Shown here: piece by piece, positions 40,414-52,000 of the stretch
Layout: each line of letters starts with the position of its first letter
Position numbering within the stretch: the stretch's first letter is position 1
From: Mycoplasma sp. Pen4
Lineage (GTDB): Bacteria; Bacillota_I; Bacilli_A; Mycoplasmatales; Metamycoplasmataceae
DNA: 64,000 nt
Direction: 5' to 3'
NCBI RefSeq assembly: GCF_014352955.1
Contig: NZ_CP060691.1
Location: 837,485 to 901,484, forward strand
Translations under genes and position numbers: made by a program
Notes under the pieces: generated by a model
The model's database searches: none
What the model saw: the letters and a program-made list of their open reading frames with translations, nothing else
What the model was told of the DNA's origin: nothing

Positions 40414-41772
40414 ATGTACGATAATATAGCTGCAATTAGTTCAGGATCACACGTAAATCAACCAATTTCAATTGTTAGATTATGCGGCCCTGATGCCTTA
40501 GAAATAATTAAAAAAATATACAAAGGAAGACTTGGAAATGATCATAACATTACTTATGGTCATATTTATGATAAAGACACTTTAATTGATGAAGTTTTGG
40601 TTATGTGATTCCTTGGAAAGGATAATCCAGATGGAACTAAAACTTACAATAACTATGTGGGTGAACCATTAATTGAAATCAACTGTCACGGTGGAATAGT
40701 AGTCACAAATCGTGTTCTTGAATTACTACTTCAAAATGGTGCTAGATTAGCTGATCGTGGTGAATTCACCCGTAGAGCTTTCTTGAATGGAAAAATGGAC
40801 CTAGTTAAAGCAGAAGCAATTCATGATTTAATTATGTCTCAAACTAATCAACAAGCAACTGCTAGTGTTAATAAATTCAATGGTAAAACATCTGACTTAA
40901 TTGATAACTTTTTAAATAGAATCGCCTTGCTCATAGGTGTTTGTGAAGTAAATATTGATTATCCAGAATATGAAGATATTGAGCACATTGATACTGATAA
41001 TATGCTTGAAAAAATCAAAAATTTAATCAAGGAATTAAGACAAATAGTCAAGGTTTCAGAAGATTCAAGATATGTTTTTGATGGTGTTAAAGTTGCTTTC
41101 CTTGGAAAACCAAACGTTGGTAAAAGTAGCATCTTAAACGCCTTGCTCTCAGAAGAAAAAGCAATCGTTACTGATATTGCCGGAACAACTCGTGACTTAG
41201 TTGAAGCAACATATAAAATTAACGATATGTTATTTAAATTAGTTGATACTGCCGGTCTAAGAAAAACTGAAGAAAAAATCGAACAAATTGGTATTAAAAA
41301 ATCATTAGAACAAATTGAAAAAGCAGACCTTGTTGTGCACGTAATTGACACTGTGCAAGGTGAAAACGAATTTGATGCTATGGTTGAAGAGAAGTCTAAG
41401 GAACTTGGTAAATTCTATATTAAGGTTTTAAATAAAACAGATTTAGACAATTCAAATAACAATGATAATATTGTTAAAATTTCAGCTTTAAACAATAGCA
41501 TAACAGAACTAGAAGATGCACTTGTTGCTAATTTTAAAGACATTAATATCTTTGATGAAAAAATCTTTTCAAACACACGCCAATTATCATTAATAAAACA
41601 AGCATTATTATCGTTGGATCAAGCAAAAGAAGCATTAATGTATAATGCAACATTTGATGTCGTAATTGTAGATTTATATGTTGCTTGAGATTCATTACAA
41701 AATATAAAAGGAAATGTAAACAGAGAAGACTTACTAGATGTAATGTTTTCAAGTTTTTGTTTAGGTAAATAA
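40414..41772 (+). CDS. mnmE: tRNA modification GTPase MnmE
   Basis: 452 residues with several TGA Trp codons. The N-terminal tetrahydrofolate-binding domain includes [17 protein letters not shown] and [17 protein letters not shown]. The central G domain has GKPNVGKSS near 230, [14 protein letters not shown] and NKTD. The C-terminal CLGK supplies the functional cysteine. With MnmG it modifies the wobble uridine of tRNAs. First gene of mnmE-tatD-rsmA. Confidence 0.96.
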
Positions 41773-41773
41773 T

Positions 41774-42571
41774 ATGTCAAGTAAAAAAAGTAAATTTGTT
41801 GATGCTCATAATCACCTATCAATTGAGTATTATAAAAACGATGATATTATCGATATGATAATTGAACAAGCACATGCAAATAGAATTGAATTTTTTATTG
41901 TAAATGGTGGACACCCAAAAGAAAATCACGAGGTAATTGATCTTGCTAAAAGACATCCAATTATCAAACCATGTGTTGGTATTCACCCAGAATCAGGTAA
42001 AGATAAGGATGATTGAAAACAAATTGAGAATTTAATTACTCCAGAAGTAGTTGGTATTGGTGAAGTTGGTTTAGATTACTATTATGAAGATGCACCATCA
42101 AGAGAAAATCAAATCGATTCACTTAAAGGTCAATTAGATTTAGCTATAAAACATGACTTACCTGTTGTAATTCACATCAGAGATAAAGAAGATGAATATC
42201 AAGCATACCAAGATACTTATGATCTTTTAAAGCAATATCCTAATATTAAATGCATGTTACACACCTATGCTGGTAATATTGAATGAGCTGAAAAATTCAT
42301 GGAATTTAAAAACTTATATTTTTCATTTAGTGGTGTTTGCACATTTGGTAGCGCAAACACAACAAGAGAAGTTATTAAGTTTCTTCCATTAGAACGTATT
42401 TTAACTGAAACAGATTCACCTTACTTAAGAGTTCATCCTTATACAGGAGAAAAAAATGAACCGAATACAGTTTTATTTGTTGCTTACTATATCGCAGGAC
42501 TAAAAGGGATTGGAATGGAAAAATTCACAGATCGTATTAATCGTAATTTAAGAAAGTTATTTAATTTATAA
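41774..42571 (+). CDS. tatD: TatD family metal-dependent hydrolase
   Basis: 265 residues with TGA as Trp. FVDAHNHL gives the HxH metal motif. GIHPES, GEVGLDYYY, PVVIHIRD, MLHTYAG and TETDSPYL provide the remaining metal-binding residues of the TIM barrel. Family members are Mg2+-dependent nucleases. It starts 1 nt after mnmE. Confidence 0.93.
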
Positions 42572-43362
42572 TGAGAAATAAAAAAGATAATAAAAAAGAA
42601 GTTTATGCCAAAAAGCACTTTGGTCAAAACTTCCTAAAAGATAATAATATTATTAAAAAGATAATCGAAGTATTTGATTTTAGCAATCAAAATGTAGTTG
42701 AAATCGGTCCTGGACGTGGTGCATTAACAAAAGAACTTATTAAACAAGCAAAACATCTTACTTGTTATGAAATAGATCAAGATATGGTTAATGTAATTAA
42801 TTCAGAAATAATTTCAGATAAACTTACCTTATTACACCAAGATTTTCTTAAAGCAGATTTAAACCCTATCGAAAATGCCTATTTAATCGCTAATATACCT
42901 TACTATATAACTACAGATATATTATTTAAGGTCTTTGAGAATAAAGAGCGTTTTAAGGGTGTTTTATTGATGGTTCAAAAAGAAGTTGCAGAAAGAATAT
43001 GTGCCAAACCTAATACAAGCGAATATTCAAAATTATCTGTTTCGGCTCAATATTTAGCTGAATGTAAAATTGAATTTATAGTACCTGCTAGTTGTTTTTC
43101 ACCAACACCAAAGGTAGATTCAGCAATTATTTCACTTGTCTTTAAAGATGATGTTTCAAGTGATGATTGAAATAAATTAAAAGACTTCTTTAAGGATATT
43201 TTTGCTAATAGACGTAAAAAGCTATCGTATTCTCTTAAGAATAATTACTCAAAAGATAAAATACAACAAGTTTTTGCATCATTAGGTTATGATGATAATC
43301 TGAGAATACAACAATTAGATGTTGAAACTATCGTTAAATTATTTGAATTATTAAATAATTAA
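42571..43362 (+). CDS. rsmA: 16S rRNA dimethyladenosine transferase
   Basis: 263 residues with TGA as Trp at 43169-43171. AKKHFGQNFLKD, the SAM motif VEIGPGRGALT, catalytic NIPYY and the C-terminal SCFSPTPKVDSAII are diagnostic of KsgA/RsmA. It dimethylates two adenosines near the 3' end of 16S rRNA. Last gene of mnmE-tatD-rsmA. Confidence 0.96.
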
Positions 43363-43370
43363 AATTTTAG

Positions 43371-43398
43371 GATCTCAAATTTTCATTTGAGATTTTTT
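43371..43398 (+). terminator. terminator after rsmA
   Basis: GATCTCAAAT/ATTTGAGATT stem with a 4-nt loop, followed by TTTTT. Confidence 0.9.
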
Positions 43399-43464
43399 AT
43401 TACTTTAAAATAGTAAAACATAATTTTACCTTTAGTAATATGACGCATTTGAACAAAGTGCTTC

Positions 43465-43479
43465 TTTTTTTTTTTTTTT
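43465..43479 (+). repeat. T15 homopolymer upstream of the methyltransferase gene
   Basis: Fifteen consecutive T, the longest homopolymer I see in the window. It lies 58 bp before the methyltransferase ATG. A TTGAAC hexamer precedes it (43450-43455), so a length change would alter promoter spacing. Confidence 0.8.
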
Positions 43480-43537
43480 AGTAACATCAATTTGAACAAG
43501 CAATTAATAATGAATATTTAAATAAAGCAGGATAATG

Positions 43538-44623
43538 ATGAAAAAAATTCAATACAACAAAAAAGACATATACAAATTATTTAAAAAAGAATTTTTAGAT
43601 AAAAACATTGATATTAAAAAAGTTTCTGCTTTTTTAAACATACACATCGGTACTATAAAACGTTGAATTTTACACAAAGAAGTTCCACCTCAATATTTTA
43701 ATGATTTAAACAAACTATGTAATTACAAATATGAGTTAGATGTGAATGAAGAAGAAAAATTTAAAATTTATGATCAATTTTTCACTAATAAAAATTCGGC
43801 CAAAGATTTAGTTTCTAAAAGTATTTTATTTATAAAAAATAAATACAAAATAAACATAAATGAATATTGCTTGATAGATCCATGTGCGGGTGATGGCAGT
43901 TTCTTTAATTCATTCCCTAAACAACATTTAAATAAAATTGCGTTGGATATAGATCCAAAAGCAACAAATATTGCGAAAATGGATTTTTTTGACTTTATAC
44001 CTAAAACAAAAAAGAACATCATCATAAACAATCCACCCTTTGGCTTGAGAGGACAACTTGCATTAAAATTTATAAATCATGCTGCAAAATTTTCTGATTT
44101 TATCTGTTTTGTACTTCCCCCGTTATTTAATTCCAATGGTAAAGATTCTCCTATGTTAAGAGTACACAAAGACTTGTTTCTTGTTGCTGAATTTAAAGTT
44201 CCAACACATTTTTATTATCCAAACAAAAAAGATGTTAATGTGAATGCTATTTTTCAAATTTGAACCAAAATTTACAATCCTAAAATCAAACCAATTAATA
44301 TTCAAAACAAAAAAAGTGAGTATGTTAGAATATTTGCTTTAAGTGACGGTCTTAAACCATCACAAAAGCGAAACGTTAAAATGATAGATAAATGTGATTT
44401 TTATTTACCATCAACAACATTTTCAAAAGTAAAACTAGAAAATAGTTTTTATTCCTTACCTAATAATAGGGGATATGGAATTCTGATACTAAAAAACAAA
44501 AATCGAATATGTGAAATTATAAAGAAAATAAATTGAGAAGAAAAATCATTCAAATCAACAAATGGAGCAAACAATCTAAGAACTCAATTAATAATTAACG
44601 CAATTGAAGAAAGGTTAAAATAA
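43538..44623 (+). CDS. type II DNA adenine methyltransferase
   Basis: 361 residues from MKKIQYNKKD (a tandem ATG at 43535 would add one Met). Residues about 22-50 look like a helix-turn-helix (IKKVSAFLNIHIGTIKRW). SAM motif I is DPCAGDG at 114-120. Catalytic motif IV is NNPPFG at 164-169, an N6-adenine or N4-cytosine type. The C-terminal half would recognise the target. The restriction gene follows with 1 nt between, so this is a type II restriction-modification operon. The specificity cannot be read from sequence. Confidence 0.85.
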
Positions 44624-44624
44624 A

Positions 44625-45227
44625 ATGATTACATCAATAAAAGAACGTTTAATTTATCTTATAAGAACCGAAGTATCTCAAAATATTTGAGAAAAAGATG
44701 ATTTATTTTATGAAATGAAATTATTATCAATAGATCAAAGGGGTCGCGTTGGGGAGCATTTTTTAAGAGATGTCTTTCAAGAATTAAATATGAATGTTGA
44801 ATACATCAATAATGCTCATGGTGATTTTGATTTAATAGTAAATAATAAGCGTATAGAAATAAAAACAGCTACTTTAGATACTAATCAAAAATTTCAACAT
44901 GAAGGAATAAAAGATAGTGATAAATGAGACGCGGTTGCATTTTTAGACATTGCACCTAATCAAATATATTTAACTATAATACCAAAAGTTAGTTTTAGAT
45001 TTAATGTTTCATATATAAATAAAAATGGTGTTGAGTCTAAAAAAGGAGAATTAAATTTCCTTAACATAAGTCAAAATATTCATTTCCGTGGTAAAGATGG
45101 TACAAATAATCGAGCTACAGGTGCTGGTTACAAAGTTGATTTAAAATGTTCTGATTTAATACCTGCTAACACTATAAAAGATATTGAAAATATTTTTTAT
45201 AAAGTTTTTCCTGAATCTACTCATTAA
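44625..45227 (+). CDS. type II restriction endonuclease
   Basis: 200 residues with TGA as Trp. RGRVGEHFLRDVFQEL is followed by GDFDLIVNNKRIEIKTAT, giving Asp69, Glu78 and Lys80 in PD-(D/E)xK spacing. The family is not recognised by name, but motif, size and position right after the methyltransferase support a restriction enzyme. Expected to cut DNA not protected by its partner. No frameshift or missing catalytic residue is seen. Confidence 0.8.
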
Positions 45228-45230
45228 AAT

Positions 45231-45262
45231 AATCACAGAATTAATCTGTGATTACATTTTTT
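45231..45262 (+). terminator. terminator of the restriction-modification operon
   Basis: AATCACAGA/TCTGTGATT stem followed by ACATTTTTT. Confidence 0.8.
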
Positions 45263-45323
45263 ACTTAATTTTGTGTAAGTAAAATTAAGTAAACGATGTT
45301 TTTAATAAAAAAGGTATAAAAAA

Positions 45324-45427
45324 ACAGCGATGCCCTATTTTCACCATGCGGCTATCGTCGGCACTGAAGGGCTTAACTACTGAGTTCGGAATGGATTCAG
45401 GTGATCCCCTTCGCTATTATCGCTACA
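45324..45427 (-). rRNA. rrf: 5S ribosomal RNA, copy 2
   Basis: Identical base for base to the copy at 6117-6220, in the same orientation and also unlinked to 16S/23S. Confidence 0.9.
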
Positions 45428-45430
45428 AAT

Positions 45431-45457
45431 ATTTTAACACAAAAAAGACATTGTCAA
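45431..45457 (-). promoter_or_regulatory. promoter of 5S copy 2
   Basis: TTGACA, 15 nt, TAAAAT, ending a few bases before the 5S 5' end. Confidence 0.65.
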
Positions 45458-45581
45458 GAAAAAATAAAAAAATTTTTCGAGTGGTGAATATCATGCATTT
45501 TGTCACTTTTAAGATCATAAAATTAGTGGTTTTAAAATGTGATTATATTTAATTGAATTTGATTATTATTGTTTGTTTTGG

Positions 45582-45630
45582 ACGCAATACTCAGAACTCT
45601 TTGAATGGTTCGAGCATTGCGTTTTAATTT
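45582..45630 (+). terminator. long orphan hairpin with T-run
   Basis: ACGCAATACTCAGAAC pairs with GGTTCGAGCATTGCGT (one or two mismatches), followed by TTTAATTT on the plus strand. No plus-strand gene precedes it closely. Confidence 0.5.
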
Positions 45631-45651
45631 CACTACAATTTTGATTTGTAT

Positions 45652-45927
45652 TTATTTAACTGAATTTTCTATTTTCTTAATAATCTCATCAATTTTATTC
45701 ATACGTTCTTTCTTGGTGGAATTTTCACCAAGAAGCTCATCTAGAAGTATGTTTAAAGCGATGTTATAATCTTCTTCTCTTTGCTTTTGTTTAATATCGA
45801 TTGCTTTATTTTTATTTTGTTTTTTAATTCTAGTCATAACTTTATTGTGACTAATAATATAAATTTTATTTAGTATTGTGTTGAGTAGTATAAACTCATA
45901 TATTTTTTTAAATGAATATGCAAGCAT
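45652..45927 (-). CDS. hypothetical small basic protein
   Basis: 91 codons from MLAYSFKKIYEF, or 60 from an internal MTRIKKQNKNK. The second half is charged and helical (KQKQREEDYNIALN, DEIIKKIENSVK). No Shine-Dalgarno at the longer start and no recognised family. Real but unconfirmed. Confidence 0.35.
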   Translation of the reverse strand: MLAYSFKKIYEFILLNTILNKIYIISHNKVMTRIKKQNKNKAIDIKQKQREEDYNIALNILLDELLGENSTKKERMNKIDEIIKKIENSVK

Positions 45928-46479
45928 ACTTATTGAATGTTATTTACCTATTTTAATTTACAAAGTTGTTCTAAATATCTTTTTTAGTTCGGGAAAATAA
46001 AAAAACACAGTGAGATCAAGAAATGATAATTCATCTCAATGCCTATGAAACGAATTATGTATAGTAATGAAAGTAAAATATTATATTTTGTTTTTCTTGT
46101 TCTAACTGTGTCAACTTCCCCAATTCAAGGTAGTTACCTATATTATAGTTTTATTTTTAGCAGTATACTAATAAATTTTTTTAAAAATATGGTAAGACTG
46201 AAAAATAAAAAATTCAGAAAAAATAAATTTAATAATGATTTTTAGTCATTTAAACCTTATTTTAAGGCGTTTTAGTATTTGCAAATATTTAAAATATTTA
46301 TTTTTAATATTGTGTATTTTGTGATCATGCTTGGGAATATTTTTTTCAATATAATTCGCTTATTTTCATATTTTCACATTTATATCAGAAATTGCACTAC
46401 TCTAGAAAACATGAATTATTGAGTAAATAAAAAATCAGGAGTCCTGATTCTTTATATTATTTGAATAATTTAAATTAGA
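45928..46479. other. gene-poor stretch before lysS
   Basis: Contains a weak plus-strand ORF (46039-46245, 68 codons, hydrophobic then Lys-rich), a hairpin near 46255-46275 and the lysS terminator at its right end. I see no RNA gene or repeat. It may be decayed DNA. Confidence 0.5.
46428..46450 (-). terminator. lysS terminator
   Basis: Perfect AATCAGGA/TCCTGATT stem with a 1-nt centre, followed by TTTTT on the minus strand. Confidence 0.85.
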
Positions 46480-47943
<1,464 letters not shown>

Positions 47944-48021
47944 ATTTGATGCTCCTTAGAAAATGTAATTAAAGTATACATTAAAATTTATTAAATTTTA
48001 TATGTATAAGCAAGAAAACAA

Positions 48022-48054
48022 AACAAAAATGATAGGTTTTTAGGCCTACCATTT
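48022..48054 (-). terminator. terminator of the ABC exporter operon
   Basis: AAAATGGTAGG/CCTATCATTTT stem followed by TTG-rich sequence on the minus strand, just after the ATPase stop. Confidence 0.65.
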
Positions 48055-48059
48055 TGTAA

Positions 48060-49070
48060 TTATTCTTTTCATTCTAATTCTTTAGGGTGAATTGGTTTTT
48101 TATTATGTTTAATTTTAGCAATTCTACCATGTTTTACATAAACAGTTTTATCTGCAATTGGTTCTATTAATGGGTTGTGAGTAACCATGACAATGGTTGT
48201 TCCATATTTTTTATTAATGTTATAAAGATAACTTAAAACAATTTCTGATGTTTTCTCGTCAAGTGCCCCGGTAGGTTCATCGGCAAAGATGATTTCTGCG
48301 TTTTTAGCTAAAGCTCTAAGGATTGAAATACGTTGTTGTTGTCCCCCTGACATTTGTGAAGGGTATTTTTCTTTTACATCTTCCATATCAAATTCACTAA
48401 ATAGATCGTCAATGTTTAATTTAAGTTCTTTGTTCTTTTGTAAATATGAACCAGTTTCAACATTTTCATAACCAGTTAAGTTTTGAAGTAAGTTATAGTT
48501 TTGGAAGATGAAACTTACGTGATCACGTCTAAATAATGTCAATTGTAAATCACTTAAATATGGAAGGTTATTGTCACAAACAATAACATTACCACGAGAT
48601 AAACGATCAAGCCCTGAAATAAGGTTTAAAAGTGTACTTTTACCACCTCCGGATTTACCAAAGATAAGTACAAACTCACCTTTATTAATTTTTAATGAAA
48701 CATTTTTAAGAACACGTGTAACAGTATTTCCTGATAAATAGTATTTTGAAACGTCTTTAACTTCGATAATGGCATTTTCTTCATTTTGAAGCTTTTCAAA
48801 TGCATCACGTGGGCGTTTTTTACTTGCTGCTTTTTTAAGTTTTTTAGCTATTTTACGATCGACTTGTAATACGTTAGCACCACCTTCATTATCAAGTAGT
48901 TCAAAAACATTCTTACGAGTAATTTTTTGATCAATTGATTTTTTAGTTAAAACAACTTGTTCATTAGTTATTTCTTGAGTGATTACGTTTTGATCATCAG
49001 AATTTACGTCTAATGCTTTCATTTTTACAATGTCATCATTATCTTTTTTGTTTTCTTGATTTTGTAACAT
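48060..49070 (-). CDS. ABC transporter ATPase, MacB/LolD type
   Basis: 336 residues with TGA as Trp in the last codons. An extra N-terminal region of about 100 charged residues precedes the ABC domain. Walker A GKSGGGKST, Q-loop FIFQNYNLLQNL, signature MSGGQQQR, Walker B IIFADE and D-loop GALD follow. Together with the giant FtsX-like permease just upstream (its stop overlaps this start as TAATG) it should form a type VII (MacB-like) ABC system working on lipoproteins or surface substrates. Confidence 0.93.
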
Positions 49071-52000
49071 TATTTTCCTTTCAATAGGTCAATTGCTTTA
49101 ATTTTATTTATGCTTCTTCATGACAAGATTGCTGTCATCGTAAATGCTCAAAAGACTACACCAAAGGTTCCAAAGACTGCGGTAGCAGTTAATGATAACG
49201 GAATAGCAATTGAGGCTGCCGTTGTTAAGAATGAAGCGAATACAGCCATTAAACCATATGCAATTGGTAATGCTATTAAGATAGCAGAAACAATGAATGG
49301 TAAGTATATTGAGAAGAACATTTTTGCTTTTTCTTTTCCTGTGTAACCAAGAATAGATCAAATAGCAATATTCTTTTCGTTTTCGCTAATAAGAATTGTA
49401 GAAATAATGATAAGGATCACGATTGCAACAATGAAACTTAGAATTGTAATTAATGTAACCACAATTTGAACTGTTTTGGCAATTGTTTGCGTGAATCCGA
49501 TTTCAATATCTTTTGATTCTAATGTGTATGCTGATGGAACAAATAATTTATTGTTATATACATTTGCAAAATCAGCAATGTGTTTTGTTGCGGCTACACG
49601 AGCCACGTTGTAATTATTTTTAATATCATTTTCGTTGTTTGGATCACCATTGTATTTATCGTTTAATAATTTGGCGATGTCATAATCTGAGTAACCCATG
49701 AGTCTTAATGCACCATTTGAACCATTTTCAACAGTTGTTGGCGATCCAAAGATACCATCAAATAAGTCATTAATGTTTTCCTGTGTAATTCCATTTGTTG
49801 CAAACGAATCAATTGAACCGTAGTAACCGCTTAATGAGTAAAGTGATGTTGAACTAATTAATTGTTGTGGTAATGGGTGTTTAGATAAAATTCCATTAAA
49901 TGGTTGACCACCGAAGTAATTTGGATTGTATTTAAGTTGATCAAGTCCTGTAATTTTATCTGCTGCTTTTTTAGGAATAATGAACTCATTATTAATGTAA
50001 GTTGGGTTAACTCCAACAACTTTAAATTTGACTATTGTGTTAGGTTTTACGAAATTATGATTTAATTTTTGATTAATTTTATTTTTATATCTATCAATTG
50101 TGTTTTTAACATCAATTGTAAATTCTGAACCTATCTTGAAGTCATATTTACGTTTTGCAACTTGGTTGATGATTACCGGAATTGGATCATCATCGTTTTG
50201 TTTTGCGTAAATATCATTGATTTCTTTTAATAAATCAATTCCTTCTGCTGAGATAACTTTAATATCTTTTGTTTCAGGTAAATAACCGTAAAGTTTAATA
50301 GTTTCTTCTGTTTGTTTTGGTTTTTTGTTTGATGATGAATTTTCAGCATTGTCATTTGAAATTGATGCATCAAGTTCAACATTTGATTTATGATCTTTTG
50401 CGAATCCACCTTCTACATAGGTATAAACTTCATCATATTCTTTACGTAAGTATAATCCACCAAATGAAATAAAGTAATCATTAAGAATTTCAGCTTTTGG
50501 ATCTTTTTCTAATTTTTCTTTATTATCTAATGTAACTTTTCTATATGCATTTACAAGGAACTCACGGTATTCATCACGGTGAGCTTTAGTTGTAATTGCT
50601 TCAGAAATATATTGTCCTTTATTATCGTCTCATCTAACATACGAGAATTTACCGTTTACAGGTGATTCATAGTTAGGAGTGTAATGGAAGAATGCTTTGT
50701 GTTCTGGATTTTTTGCCATTTCAACAAGATCGATATTTTCAACTAATAAGTGTCTATCTTCGGGAGTTGTATTAGCAAAACGGTTTTTAGCATCTTCACT
50801 TTGAACATCCTTATCATTTCCATCATTAAGTTTTTTATAATCTTCATCAACATATCATCTTGTTCAGTCTTGAGTTTTTTCTAATAATCTTCCAACTGAA
50901 TTACGGATTTTAATAATCTTAGATTTTTGTGAATCAGGAAGTGAGTTATAAACGTATGTGAATGGGTCAATTGCAACCCCAGTTTCAACTTTAACGTTAA
51001 CTGAGAACTGTGTAACAATGTGACCAGTGAATTCATCTACGTTTGTTCCGTTTTTATTATTTACATTAATTTCGTTTGAGATACCAGGTCTAAAGTAATC
51101 TGCTGCATATGAATTTGCTTCAGATACATGACCAATTGGAACATATAAACTATTTGATAAATCATCAGGTGAATATGGATTTAATGGACCACCTTCACGT
51201 GTTGGTGAATAAAGATCAAATTTATATTTATAGTCACGGTTTTCATATGTTTTTTGAATAGCTTCATCAAATACTCCGAATGTCGCTATCCCGAATAAGG
51301 TTGTAATACTTGCTAGAACAACCGAAATACCAAATGATGTAAGTTTAAATGCACTGTTAAATGTTAATGATGCAGAGAACTTAGTTTTAACATTTGATTT
51401 TTTGAATAATTTCTTGTATTTATTATGTACTTCTCCAATTGCGACTTCAGTGATACCACTCATTAAATCAATTGATTTATATCTTAGTGAGTGAAGTGAA
51501 ACCACAATAATAAGAATAGACATTGCTGCAAGCGGTAAAAGTATATTTATAATTAGGGACGTTCACGAGAACGTTAGTGTTTCAATGGATATTGTTCAGT
51601 AGTTTTCTAGAATCCTAATCGAACTTCCTTGAAGTAAGAATCCGGTTAAGTATCCTAAAACATCACCAGTTAAGATCGTAAAGAACGCAAACACTGTCAT
51701 TGACATAGCAATTTGGAATGGCGTGTATCCTTGTGCCACTAAGATACCAATAACCTTGTTTTTGTTTGAAATATAACGTTTGATGATAAAGATAATTGAA
51801 ATTGTAACAAGTGCGATAAGAATTGATAATAATACTTTTGATGTGTAATCTAAGGCATTAATAATTCCTTTGATTGCACTAATTCTAATTCCACGTTCTG
51901 GGTTGATTGGATCAATTTCAGTATCTAAGAATACTCTTTGTAATCCGTTTTTGTCTTTAGTTTGGTCTTGAATGAAGTTTTCTAAGTCTTTTTTGTACTC

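Noticed and set aside
45346..45552. Plus-strand ORF starting MRLSSALKGLTTEFG
   Set aside because: It is the complement of the 5S rRNA, a well-known spurious gene call.
46039..46245. 68-codon plus-strand ORF before lysS
   Set aside because: No Shine-Dalgarno, no promoter and composition typical of chance AT-rich frames; mentioned only in the description of the gap.
49104..49361. Overlapping Cys/Asn-rich minus-strand ORF at the end of the permease gene
   Set aside because: It is an out-of-frame shadow of the conserved FtsX C-terminus.
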